This document shows, piece by piece, positions 24,077-32,693 of a stretch of 64,000 nt of DNA. The number at the start of each line of letters is the position of its first letter. The first letter of the stretch is position 1. The DNA lies in assembly GCF_028748105.1 (NCBI RefSeq), contig NZ_CP118168.1, positions 1,302,001 through 1,366,000 on the forward strand, given 5' to 3'. The notes below the pieces were generated by a model that saw only the letters and a program-made list of their open reading frames with translations, ran no database searches and was not told the origin of the DNA. The translations under genes and the position numbers were made by a program. The DNA comes from Entomospira nematocerorum. GTDB lineage: Bacteria; Spirochaetota; Spirochaetia; WRBN01.

Positions 24077-27000
24077 TTATGAGGATTTGGCAAGTGTAAC
24101 GTCAATGGCAACAGTATGTCCACCAATAGAGATCTCTTGCATATCCTCAGCTTTCATCTCTTCAATAGATATATCATTTGCGAGAACTTCTGCCTGAATG
24201 AAGGAACCAAATGTCTCTAATATCAAATTTACCTCTTTGCTTGCGGAAATGGAAGATGCCCATAAGGACAAGTGAATACGATCGCTCACGTCCAAAGCGC
24301 GCTCTTTACGTAAATTCTGAATAGATCGTACTAAATCACGCATAGTACCTTCTCGAAGCAACTCCTCCGTCAGATGTATATCTAATGCAACCGTCAATCC
24401 ATCTTCACTAATAGTCTGTACGTCCGCTTTTGCATGACGAGCGATGATCACATCCGCCTGCGTGATAGTTAAATCTTGTATCTGTGTACCATTTATAGGT
24501 ATCAATATACTTTCACCTTGTAATAATTGTTTGATAGCACTAACAGGAAGTTGTTCGATTGCAGATGCTCCTACCTTCATATCCTTTCCTAAACTTTTCC
24601 CAAGACTCTTAAAGTTAGCCTTCATGGTATAATCAACAAGCTCATCTTCCTTATCAGTTACTACGATACTCTTAACATTAAGCTCCTCACGTAGCACTTC
24701 TTCCATTTTTCTAAAAATATGGCGTTCACTCTCATGAAGACTCACCAAGTGAGCCTTAGCCAAAGGAATTCTATTCTTGATGTTCGCACTTGATCGTAAA
24801 GCATGCCCCAGTCGAACACTCTTTAATATAAGAGCCATTTGTTCTTCTAATGCATCATCTAAGTACTCCTCTTGATAGATTGGCCACGTTGCAAGATGTA
24901 CACTCTCTGGATCCTCTGCTCTCTTTAAGTTTTGATAGATCTCTTCACTCATGAATGGTAGTAATGGAGCCATCACAAGCACCAGTTGTGATAACGCATG
25001 GTAGAGCGTAGCATAAGCCTCTTGCTTGTCCATATCACTATCACTCTTCCAAAAACGACGACGACTACGACGAATATACCAATTATTCAAGACATCAACG
25101 TAAAACTCAATTTCTTTGATAGCTTGATGAATATTACCTATATCCATTGCTTCTTCGACCAACTTAATCAGCCGATGCGTGCGACTAATAATCCATCGAT
25201 CCAGTTCACTTTTCAACTCATTAGGAAGTGTTGTAGGCTTAATCTGATCAATATTTGCATAGGTCACAAAGAACGCATAAGCATTCCATATAGGAAGCAT
25301 TAGTCCCTTTAATACATCACGCACACCATCATCCACAAAGCGTAAATCAGATCCCTGAGAAAGAGGGCTTGACTGTAAATAAATACGCGTAGCGTCAGCT
25401 CCATACGTATTGATAATAGTCAAAGGATCAGTAAAATTTTTTTTACTTTTACTCATCTTCTGGCCATCACTTGCCAAGACGAGTCCTGTTGTTAGACACA
25501 TCTTGAAAGCCGGTCGATCAAAGAGAGCCACGGCCAAAACTGTAAGCGTATAGAACCATCCACGAGTCTGATCAATTCCCTCAACAATAAAGTCCGCAGG
25601 CATCAACTCTTCCAGCGTATACTCTTTATTAAAAGGATAATGATGCTGGGCTAATGGCATGGCACCAGACTCAAACCAACAGTCAAAGACCTCAGGAATA
25701 CGACGCATCTCTCCTCCACATTGACACTTCCAAATGAAATCATCAATGATATGTTTGTGAAGCTGATTAGGAGATTCACCACTCTTCTCTTGTAGTTCTT
25801 GTCGACTCCCAATTACATCAATATGGGAGCACTCATTACATCGCCAGACCGGAATAGGATTACCCCAGTAACGATTCCGACTTACTGCCCAGTCCCTTGC
25901 ATTTTCTAGCCATCGACCAAATCGACCTTCTTTAATATGTGATGGAATCCAAGTAATTTGCTCATTAGCACGTAACAGTTGTGGAATCAACTTAGGTACA
26001 TCGATAAACCAGCTTCCAATAGCACGATAGATCAATGGTGACTCACATCGCCAACAATGCGGATAATTATGTAGATAAGGTTCTTGTTTGACTAATAATC
26101 CCATTCCTTTCAACTGGCGAAGGATCTCTTTATCACAATCACGAACATAGCGACCTGCATAATCTGTAATCTCTTTCGTGTAGCGACCTTCCTCATCCAC
26201 CGGACAGACTGTCGGTAGCCCAGTATTCTTTAGAGTAAGATAGTCGTCTTCACCAAAGCCATTCGCCGTATGGACAATACCCGTTCCATCTCCCTCACCA
26301 ACATAATCTGCCGGATAAACTTGAAACGCTCCCTGCTCCGCAAGATGAGCAAAATAGGGAAAAAGAGGCTGATATCGCTTACCAATTAACTCACGTCCTG
26401 GTATAATCTGAAGAACATTATAAGAGTCTTGATCGCTAAAATAAGCATCTAATCGAGCTTTTGCCAAATAGGCGCGCTCACCACTCTCTTTGACTTGAAT
26501 ATAAACATAATCGAGTGTAGGACCAACTGCAAGTGCTACATTGCTAGGCAGAGTCCATGGAGTTGTTGTCCAAGCATAGAAGAAAGTGTTCTCTTCATCC
26601 AGAAGCTTGAATCGGACGGTTCCAGTCATATCACTTACTTGCTTATATCCACCAAGATTTAACTCATGATTACTTAATGGCGTGCTACAACGCGGACAAT
26701 AAGGAAGAATATAGGATCCCTCCTTAACCAGTTGTTTATTCCATAATTCTTTGAATACCCACCAAACACTCTCCATAAAGCGGATATCCATGGTTTTGTA
26801 ATCATTTTTGAAGTCAACCCATCGCCCTAAGCGATGAATATACTCCTCCCACTGCTTAGAGTAGCGCATGACAATCGAAGAACAAGCATTATTAAATTTT
26901 GCAACACCAAAGGCCTCTATTTGCGTCTTTCCCGAAACACCCAGCTCCTTCTCCATCTCATACTCAATGGGAAGACCATGACAGTCCCAGCCGAAACGTC

Positions 27001-27241
27001 GTTCCACATAAAAACCTTTCATGGTTTTATATCGTGGGAAAGTATCTTTCAGCGCACTCTGAATTAAGTGGCCATAATGTGGCAAACCCGTAGCAAAAGG
27101 AGGTCCATCATATTGAATGAATGGTGTGGATCCCTTTGTCTGTTCCAGTGATTTCTCAAAGATGCGATTACTTTGCCAGAAATCAATAATTTTTTGCTCC
27201 ATTGTAGGAAAATTCACACGTGGATCTACGGGTTTATACAT
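24077..27241 (-). CDS. ileS: Isoleucine--tRNA ligase, eukaryote-like type
   Basis: A 1054-residue class I synthetase. The HIGH-type motif is GLPHYGH, followed by WDCHGLPIEYEME; the KMSKS motif is KMSKSKKNF. The length, the GLPIEYE variant and the long C-terminal region match the IleS2 group found in eukaryotes and some bacteria, including spirochaetes. This group is often less sensitive to mupirocin than bacterial IleS1. GGAGG lies 8 bp before ATG 27241. The promoter at 27315-27343 gives a leader of about 67 nt with no T-box features. Confidence 0.95.
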   Translation of the reverse strand: MYKPVDPRVNFPTMEQKIIDFWQSNRIFEKSLEQTKGSTPFIQYDGPPFATGLPHYGHLIQSALKDTFPRYKTMKGFYVERRFGWDCHGLPIEYEMEKELGVSGKTQIEAFGVAKFNNACSSIVMRYSKQWEEYIHRLGRWVDFKNDYKTMDIRFMESVWWVFKELWNKQLVKEGSYILPYCPRCSTPLSNHELNLGGYKQVSDMTGTVRFKLLDEENTFFYAWTTTPWTLPSNVALAVGPTLDYVYIQVKESGERAYLAKARLDAYFSDQDSYNVLQIIPGRELIGKRYQPLFPYFAHLAEQGAFQVYPADYVGEGDGTGIVHTANGFGEDDYLTLKNTGLPTVCPVDEEGRYTKEITDYAGRYVRDCDKEILRQLKGMGLLVKQEPYLHNYPHCWRCESPLIYRAIGSWFIDVPKLIPQLLRANEQITWIPSHIKEGRFGRWLENARDWAVSRNRYWGNPIPVWRCNECSHIDVIGSRQELQEKSGESPNQLHKHIIDDFIWKCQCGGEMRRIPEVFDCWFESGAMPLAQHHYPFNKEYTLEELMPADFIVEGIDQTRGWFYTLTVLAVALFDRPAFKMCLTTGLVLASDGQKMSKSKKNFTDPLTIINTYGADATRIYLQSSPLSQGSDLRFVDDGVRDVLKGLMLPIWNAYAFFVTYANIDQIKPTTLPNELKSELDRWIISRTHRLIKLVEEAMDIGNIHQAIKEIEFYVDVLNNWYIRRSRRRFWKSDSDMDKQEAYATLYHALSQLVLVMAPLLPFMSEEIYQNLKRAEDPESVHLATWPIYQEEYLDDALEEQMALILKSVRLGHALRSSANIKNRIPLAKAHLVSLHESERHIFRKMEEVLREELNVKSIVVTDKEDELVDYTMKANFKSLGKSLGKDMKVGASAIEQLPVSAIKQLLQGESILIPINGTQIQDLTITQADVIIARHAKADVQTISEDGLTVALDIHLTEELLREGTMRDLVRSIQNLRKERALDVSDRIHLSLWASSISASKEVNLILETFGSFIQAEVLANDISIEEMKAEDMQEISIGGHTVAIDVTLAKSS

Positions 27242-27314
27242 TGCATATTCCTCCCATCTACTTGAATAGTATGATAGTGTATGTTTAAATTGAATTTTAA
27301 AAATAAATAATGAT

Positions 27315-27343
27315 ATTATAATTCAATTTCATACTTATGACAA
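27315..27343 (-). promoter_or_regulatory. Predicted strong promoter of the ileS operon
   Basis: On the minus strand, TTGTCA (27338-27343) and TATAAT (27315-27320), 17-bp spacer. An inverted repeat AAATTGAATT/AATTCAATTT (27287-27296 with 27320-27329) overlaps the spacer and start region, so it might be an operator. Confidence 0.7.
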
Positions 27344-27418
27344 TCCCTTTTTAGGTTTTTACCCAAAATTTAGGTCATATGCAATGCGGTAACTAGAAAA
27401 AATTCTTGACTATTGGAG

Positions 27419-28057
27419 TTATTTAAATAATTCATTCTTACGTAGTTGTTCTGCTTGAGCTTCATCGATTTTTCTCTTAATGACAGTGGGATCTAATAAG
27501 TTTAATAACTCTTGAACTTCTTCCTTATCAAGATATATATAGCCTGGCTCAAAATCAATAAACTGGTTTTGTTTAGATTCAACTTCTGTAAACCCTAATA
27601 CAAGTTGATGTCTGGTAGTATTTTGAGACAAAATACGTAAACTCATACTACTATATCCGCTTCCAGTATACCAATCGCCACCCCATTGCCACTCAGGATA
27701 AGCACTCATTATCATAATCTCTTTTTCTATCGATATTTTTTCCCTAGTTGCAATTGCCTCCCATTCCAAGTACTTTTTAAGGCCGCTTTTAAATGTATCG
27801 TAGTTTTTATCATTCACCAAAATTAATCGATAAGTAGTATTATAAGAATCAGCAAAAATAAGCATCATGGCATCTTTATTAGGACTGTCAGCACTTACAA
27901 TGACTCCAACTGAGAGAGATAAGTTCTTAAAATATCCTAAAGTATTGATCCTTTTAGCCTCTACTGAACCAACCCAGACCGCATACAACTCATTAGATGC
28001 TGAGATCTGTAAATTTAGCACCGCAATCGAAATGATTAATGTTAAGATTTTTTTCAC
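27419..28057 (-). CDS. Exported protein of unknown function
   Basis: About 213 residues with no family I recognise. With GTG 28057 as the start the product begins MKKILTLIISIAVLNLQISA, a clean signal peptide, and AGGAG lies 7 bp upstream. The upstream ATG 28072 would put the ribosome site inside the gene. The mature part has Trp/Tyr-rich strands (EWQWGGDWYTGSGYSSMSL) and a charged helical C terminus (KRKIDEAQAEQLRKNELF). It appears to be monocistronic, with its own TTGAAA-17-TATAAT promoter. Confidence 0.6.
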   Translation of the reverse strand: MKKILTLIISIAVLNLQISASNELYAVWVGSVEAKRINTLGYFKNLSLSVGVIVSADSPNKDAMMLIFADSYNTTYRLILVNDKNYDTFKSGLKKYLEWEAIATREKISIEKEIMIMSAYPEWQWGGDWYTGSGYSSMSLRILSQNTTRHQLVLGFTEVESKQNQFIDFEPGYIYLDKEEVQELLNLLDPTVIKRKIDEAQAEQLRKNELFK

Positions 28058-28087
28058 CCATAAACTCCTCATATAAATTTTCTTAGA

Positions 28088-28116
28088 ATTATACTACACT
28101 AAGATAAATCTTTCAA
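28088..28116 (-). promoter_or_regulatory. Predicted promoter of the exported-protein gene
   Basis: On the minus strand, TTGAAA (28111-28116) and TATAAT (28088-28093), 17-bp spacer. The leader is about 24 nt. Confidence 0.75.
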
Positions 28117-28261
28117 CACGGAATCTATCTATAACGAGAGATAGATTGATCATTTTTGCAAAAAATCGACATGCCTCTTTCTAATATCTAAATTTTCTAC
28201 CAAATTTATCAAACCCTATCACGGATTATCAAGTATATTATGATTAATCAGGAGAAATATC

Positions 28262-28501
28262 ATGGAAAATGAAAAAGATAAACCCATAGACTCAGCGAAT
28301 AATACTTCTAATAAAACAGAAATCATCAATTCAGCAACCTCTACTACAAATCCCTCGATAGCTCATTCCATTAATGAGACAGAAACGGTAGCAGGTATAG
28401 GAATAGCTGCAAGTGCAATCGTAGCTGGAACGCCCCCCCTAGCTGCTGGCATTCTTGCCTTGGGTGCCGTAAAGGGATTCAATGACTTAACAAAGCTATA
28501 A
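28262..28501 (+). CDS. Small protein with polar N terminus and Ala/Gly-rich hydrophobic C terminus
   Basis: A 79-residue protein I do not recognise. Residues 1-43 are polar and rich in Ser, Thr and Asn. Residues 44-70 (AGIGIAASAIVAGTPPLAAG and on) form a hydrophobic, small-residue segment that could be a helical hairpin broken by Pro-Pro. The layout recalls glycine-zipper, holin-like or two-peptide bacteriocin segments, but no leader, immunity or transport gene is nearby. A good AGGAG precedes the ATG. It lies 60 bp upstream of lepA. Confidence 0.55.
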   Translation: MENEKDKPIDSANNTSNKTEIINSATSTTNPSIAHSINETETVAGIGIAASAIVAGTPPLAAGILALGAVKGFNDLTKL

Positions 28502-28524
28502 AACAACACTTCTACTAAAAGTAC

Positions 28525-28553
28525 TTTTCAATTTTGCTAAAATAGAGTAGAAT
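28525..28553 (+). promoter_or_regulatory. Predicted promoter of lepA
   Basis: TTTTCA (28525-28530), 17 bp, TAGAAT (28548-28553). ATG 28562 follows 8 nt later with no ribosome site, so the transcript is probably leaderless. The same TTTTCA -35 box is seen at gltX. Confidence 0.6.
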
Positions 28554-28561
28554 GTCTCTTA

Positions 28562-30394
28562 ATGATGAAGACTAAACAAGATTTAATTCGCAATTTTTGT
28601 ATTATCGCCCATATTGATCATGGAAAGAGTACACTCGCCGATCGATTCATTCAAAAGACAGGCGTTGTGAGCGATCGTGACTTCAATGCTGCTGGAGGCA
28701 AGCAAATCCTTGATAGCATGGATATTGAGCGCGAGCGTGGTATTACCATCAAGAGTCAGGCTGTCACCATGCAGTATACCGCCAAGGATGGTAACACTTA
28801 TACCCTCAACCTTGTTGATACTCCCGGCCATGTCGACTTTACCTATGAAGTTTCTCGCGCTATTCAAAGTTGTGAAGGAGCGCTTCTGATTGTTGATGCG
28901 AGCCAAGGAGTCGAAGCACAAACACTCAGTAATCTCTTTTTAGCGATGGAGCACGATCTCCACATCATTCCCGTAATTAACAAAATTGATCTACCCTCTG
29001 CTGATATCGATCGTATTAAACAAGAAATTGAAGATGATCTTGGACTTGATAGTGACTATGCTGTTCCAATTTCTGCAAAAAATGGAATTGGAATTGAAGA
29101 ACTACTCGAGGCTCTCATTGAGCAAATTCCACCACCTAAGGCACTAAGTGATAAACCACTTAAGGCAAATATTTTTGATAGTCATTATGATCCCTATCGT
29201 GGAGTTGTTATCCATGTACGCGTCTTTGAAGGTCGTATTCAAAAAGGTCAAAATATTATTTTCATGAATACAAACGCCTCATACAAAGTGGAAACGGTAG
29301 GAATTTTCCGTATTCGTCTAGAAGAGACAGATACCTTAGAAGCTGGAGAGGTTGGCTATATCCTAGCAGGAGTCAAAAGTATTAGTGATCTTCGTGTTGG
29401 CGATACGATAACAGATCAAGAGAACCCCTGTGACGCTCCGCTTCCTGGATTTAAAGAAGTGAAACCTGTTGTCTTTTCCTCGATCTATCCCATATCAAGT
29501 GATCAGTATGAAGAACTTGCAGATGCTATGGAGAAGCTCCGCTTAAACGATGCGGCATTAGTCTATGAAAAAGACTCTGCGGCAGCCTTAGGGGTTGGTT
29601 TTCGGTGTGGCTTCCTTGGATTACTCCACTTAGAGGTGACACAAGAGCGGATTGAAAGAGAATTTGGGCTCAGCGTTATTCTTACCAGCCCATCTGTCCG
29701 TTATCGTCTGACAGACAAGAAAGGTCATACATGGATGCTTGATAATCCATCGAAATATCCAGATCCATACCAACTTGAAGAGTGTGAAGAACCCATGATT
29801 CGTGCAACTATCATCACACCTACGGAGTATGTTGGAGCATTGATGAATCTTTGTATGAAAAAACGAGGCATTCAAGAACAAATGAACTATCTTGATACAA
29901 AACGCGTAGAAATGATCTTCCAAATGCCTCTCTCAGAAGTACTCTTTGATTTTTATGATAGCCTTAAGAGTCTCTCCCGGGGATACGCTAGTTTTGATTA
30001 TATAGAATCTAATTTTGCATCCACAGATGTAGTTAAAATGGATATTCTCCTCAATGGAGAACCTGTAGATGCACTAAGTCAGCTTGTATTCCGCGGCAGT
30101 GCGCGCGAGCGTGGACTTCAAATTTGTGAGCGCCTAAAAGAAGAAATTCCTAAGCATCAATTTAAAATTGCTATCCAAGCTGCTGTGGGTGGAACTGTTG
30201 TAGCACGTGAGACTGTCAGTGCCTTGCGAAAAGATGTCACAGCCAAGTGTTATGGCGGTGATATCACCAGAAAGAAGAAACTCTTAGAAAAACAGAAAGA
30301 GGGTAAAAAACGTCTTAAAATGATTGGAAATGTTGAGTTACCCCAAACAGCATTTCTTGCTGTACTCAAAAGCAAGGGGCCTCAAGAGAGCTAA
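28562..30394 (+). CDS. lepA: Elongation factor 4 (LepA)
   Basis: A 610-residue translational GTPase. The P-loop is AHIDHGKST, the switch region carries RERGITIKSQAV, and the G3 and G4 motifs are DTPGHVDF and NKID. The C-terminal LepA-specific domain ends with KEGKKRLKMIGNVELPQTAF, a hallmark of the family. It acts on ribosomes, possibly in biogenesis or back-translocation. ATG 28562 is followed directly by a second ATG. There is no Shine-Dalgarno, and the -10 box ends 8 nt upstream. Confidence 0.95.
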   Translation: MMKTKQDLIRNFCIIAHIDHGKSTLADRFIQKTGVVSDRDFNAAGGKQILDSMDIERERGITIKSQAVTMQYTAKDGNTYTLNLVDTPGHVDFTYEVSRAIQSCEGALLIVDASQGVEAQTLSNLFLAMEHDLHIIPVINKIDLPSADIDRIKQEIEDDLGLDSDYAVPISAKNGIGIEELLEALIEQIPPPKALSDKPLKANIFDSHYDPYRGVVIHVRVFEGRIQKGQNIIFMNTNASYKVETVGIFRIRLEETDTLEAGEVGYILAGVKSISDLRVGDTITDQENPCDAPLPGFKEVKPVVFSSIYPISSDQYEELADAMEKLRLNDAALVYEKDSAAALGVGFRCGFLGLLHLEVTQERIEREFGLSVILTSPSVRYRLTDKKGHTWMLDNPSKYPDPYQLEECEEPMIRATIITPTEYVGALMNLCMKKRGIQEQMNYLDTKRVEMIFQMPLSEVLFDFYDSLKSLSRGYASFDYIESNFASTDVVKMDILLNGEPVDALSQLVFRGSARERGLQICERLKEEIPKHQFKIAIQAAVGGTVVARETVSALRKDVTAKCYGGDITRKKKLLEKQKEGKKRLKMIGNVELPQTAFLAVLKSKGPQES

Positions 30395-30419
30395 TGTGGC
30401 TTCTCTTGGCGCTCTTTTT
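30383..30419 (+). terminator. Probable intrinsic terminator of lepA
   Basis: CAAGAGA (30383-30389) pairs with TCTCTTG (30402-30408) around the lepA stop codon, followed by GCGC and five T residues. An alternative pairing of GAGAGC with GCTCTT would place the stem next to the T run. Confidence 0.5.
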
Positions 30420-30505
30420 ATGATATATTTATCATATTCGCACGATCACCTTAGGTAAATCTCTTCTTTGATGTTGTGATAGTTACATAGATGGAGTTTC
30501 ATAAT

Positions 30506-32644
30506 ATGCCCATAATTTTTAATCTAATTAGACATAAACATATTCATTATCAAGGACTTTTTTTCTTTATAATATTATCCTTATCTATACATCCCTTACA
30601 AGCACAGGATCATATATTAAACCCTCCAACTGCTACACAAAAAAGAAATATTAGTCAACGTAATTATCGACAAGCAATTCAACTATTCTATCATGGAGAT
30701 TTTGAAGCATCACTCCAAAAACACTTAACAAATATCAAACATGATCCTCTCTTTTTTGACTCCTATTATGAAGCAATTGCGCTACTCAGAGAATCTTCTA
30801 GAAACAAGGAGGCTGTCTCTATAGCAGAACAGCTCTTTCATCTCTCTCCTGAACCAGAAAAAGTGATTGAACTATACTTTATTACTCTTGTTCAATCAAA
30901 TCAACTACAGAAAGCTCGCACCATTGAAGAGCAGCTCCCCATCCAAGTTACACATCATGAAACATTATTCTATCAAGGATTTTTGTCATATCGATTACGA
31001 GAATACACCGTAGCTATTGCTCTCTTTGAGCAAGCCCTCTTACACGATCCTCACTTTGCAGCAGCAGCCTTCTTTATCGGACTAACTTACCAAGCGGAAA
31101 ATTTACATCAACGTGCAGTGGAAGCCTTTAGTCGTACACTAAATATAGAACCTAATTTTACATCAGCACTCTATCCTCTAGCAATATCTCAGCTAGCACT
31201 AGGGAAAAAGTACGATGCACTTACAAATTTACGTCGTGCAAGAAACCTACTTCCACGCTCACAACGTATCCAGAAAAAAATTGCAGAAATAGAGGCAACA
31301 CTGCCAAAAAATACTGCACCTAGCTCCAATCAACAGCAAGACAATCGAAAGAAAAATATTACTCTTCCCAGTATCAAACACAATGCACCGATGAAAGATG
31401 GCATTATTCCTATTCGCATTGGTCTCGTAGAGGATATTCGTCAATTACAAGTTAAGACATCCCCCCACTATTACATTCAAGATCACAATCGCACAATTCT
31501 CTATAAATCAAGTAATAGTGAGCTTCTGACGATTCAAGCCCTTGATAATACAATTACTATTTATGATGAAAATAAAACATTAATTCTAACTAGTGCATCA
31601 TCTCTTTTTATTGGTTATGATAGTAACCAAGCATCTACAGCTGTTTTTGATATCATTAATGGAGCTGGCTACTACTTTTCTTCTGTTGTCACGCGCTATT
31701 ATCGTGGCCAATTAGAACTCCTACCCAGATCCCATAATCGGCTTAGCTTAATCAATCACCTAAATCTAGAGGAGTACTTATATAGCGTTGTTCCATCTGA
31801 AATGCCTGCTTATTGGCCAGAAGAAGCACTCAAAGCTCAAGCAGTCGCAGCTAGAACATACGCCTTAGCAACTATGGGAACATATAACTCACGTGGTTTT
31901 GATCTTCTCAGTAGTGTTGCTAGTCAAGCCTATACAGGATTAGCCGGAGAGCATGAACGTACCACAAAAGCTGTAAATGATACTGCAGGAATGGTTCTTT
32001 ATTCAAAGACAAATCAAGACCTTATGGTAACATATTATAGTGCTAATCATGGAGGATACTCTGAGTATGGTCACAGTGTGTGGAATCATGCCAGAGCCAA
32101 TGAACATGTTGCCGTTGCTGATATAAAAGAAAACAATAAAAGAAAAGAATTTCTTCCTCTCCATCAGCTTCAATTTTGGCTAAAAGAGAGACCGCTCACT
32201 CATAGTAGTTGGCCTAAGCACTATTCAAGCTTTGCATTTCGCAGTGCAGTATGGATTGATAATGAAGATATGCAAGCTCGCATTCTCTCTCGTAGAAATA
32301 TTGAGATGGGTTCGATTATCTCTCTTGCAACAAAAAACCGAGGTATCTCTGGTCGTGTGTCAGTCATAGAGGTCAAAGGAGAGAGAGAGACCCACACAAT
32401 TCATCAGGATATCATTCGCTCAAGTCTAGGTGGGCTACGAAGTAACCTCTTCACCATCGAAAGTATTCATTTTAATAGCGATCATCCAGAATATTTTATT
32501 ATTTATACGGCAGGATGGGGTCATGGTGTAGGCTTAGATCAATCTGGTTCTGCCGGTATGGCAGCAGATGGATATAGTTGGAAGCAAATCCTAAAACACT
32601 ATTATCCGAATGGACAATTAAAAAAATATCATAAATTAAGTTAG
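30506..32644 (+). CDS. TPR and SpoIID/LytB domain exported protein
   Basis: About 712 residues. A signal-like segment (GLFFFIILSLSIHPLQAQD) is followed by TPR repeats at about 50-260 (for example HETLFYQGFLSYRLREYTVA). The C-terminal part is a SpoIID/LytB domain: EEYLYSVVPSEMPAYWPEEA, LKAQAVAARTYAL, and the closing GWGHGVGLDQSGSAGMA. In sporulating bacteria SpoIID cuts glycan strands; in others it enhances amidases, so a peptidoglycan role is likely. ATG 30506 follows GGAG at 9 bp. An in-frame ATG at 30491 lacks a ribosome site. Confidence 0.85.
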   Translation: MPIIFNLIRHKHIHYQGLFFFIILSLSIHPLQAQDHILNPPTATQKRNISQRNYRQAIQLFYHGDFEASLQKHLTNIKHDPLFFDSYYEAIALLRESSRNKEAVSIAEQLFHLSPEPEKVIELYFITLVQSNQLQKARTIEEQLPIQVTHHETLFYQGFLSYRLREYTVAIALFEQALLHDPHFAAAAFFIGLTYQAENLHQRAVEAFSRTLNIEPNFTSALYPLAISQLALGKKYDALTNLRRARNLLPRSQRIQKKIAEIEATLPKNTAPSSNQQQDNRKKNITLPSIKHNAPMKDGIIPIRIGLVEDIRQLQVKTSPHYYIQDHNRTILYKSSNSELLTIQALDNTITIYDENKTLILTSASSLFIGYDSNQASTAVFDIINGAGYYFSSVVTRYYRGQLELLPRSHNRLSLINHLNLEEYLYSVVPSEMPAYWPEEALKAQAVAARTYALATMGTYNSRGFDLLSSVASQAYTGLAGEHERTTKAVNDTAGMVLYSKTNQDLMVTYYSANHGGYSEYGHSVWNHARANEHVAVADIKENNKRKEFLPLHQLQFWLKERPLTHSSWPKHYSSFAFRSAVWIDNEDMQARILSRRNIEMGSIISLATKNRGISGRVSVIEVKGERETHTIHQDIIRSSLGGLRSNLFTIESIHFNSDHPEYFIIYTAGWGHGVGLDQSGSAGMAADGYSWKQILKHYYPNGQLKKYHKLS

Positions 32645-32647
32645 ACA

Positions 32648-32685
32648 TATATAAGTCCATAAATTATATTTCATGGACTTATATA
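32648..32685. terminator. Bidirectional hairpin between convergent genes
   Basis: A perfect 13-bp inverted repeat (TATATAAGTCCAT at 32648-32660 and its complement at 32673-32685) with a 12-nt loop. It lies between the stops of the SpoIID gene and the nucleotidase gene. The T runs are poor, but the position fits a shared terminator. Confidence 0.6.
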
Positions 32686-32693
32686 CCTAAAAA

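Noticed and set aside
27242..27418. A T-box or other riboswitch ahead of ileS.
   Set aside because: The leader is only about 67 nt, and no T-box sequence, specifier loop or terminator/antiterminator pair is present.
28583..28921. A 112-codon open frame antisense to lepA.
   Set aside because: lepA is strongly supported, and the antisense frame has no ribosome site or recognisable product. It reflects codon bias.
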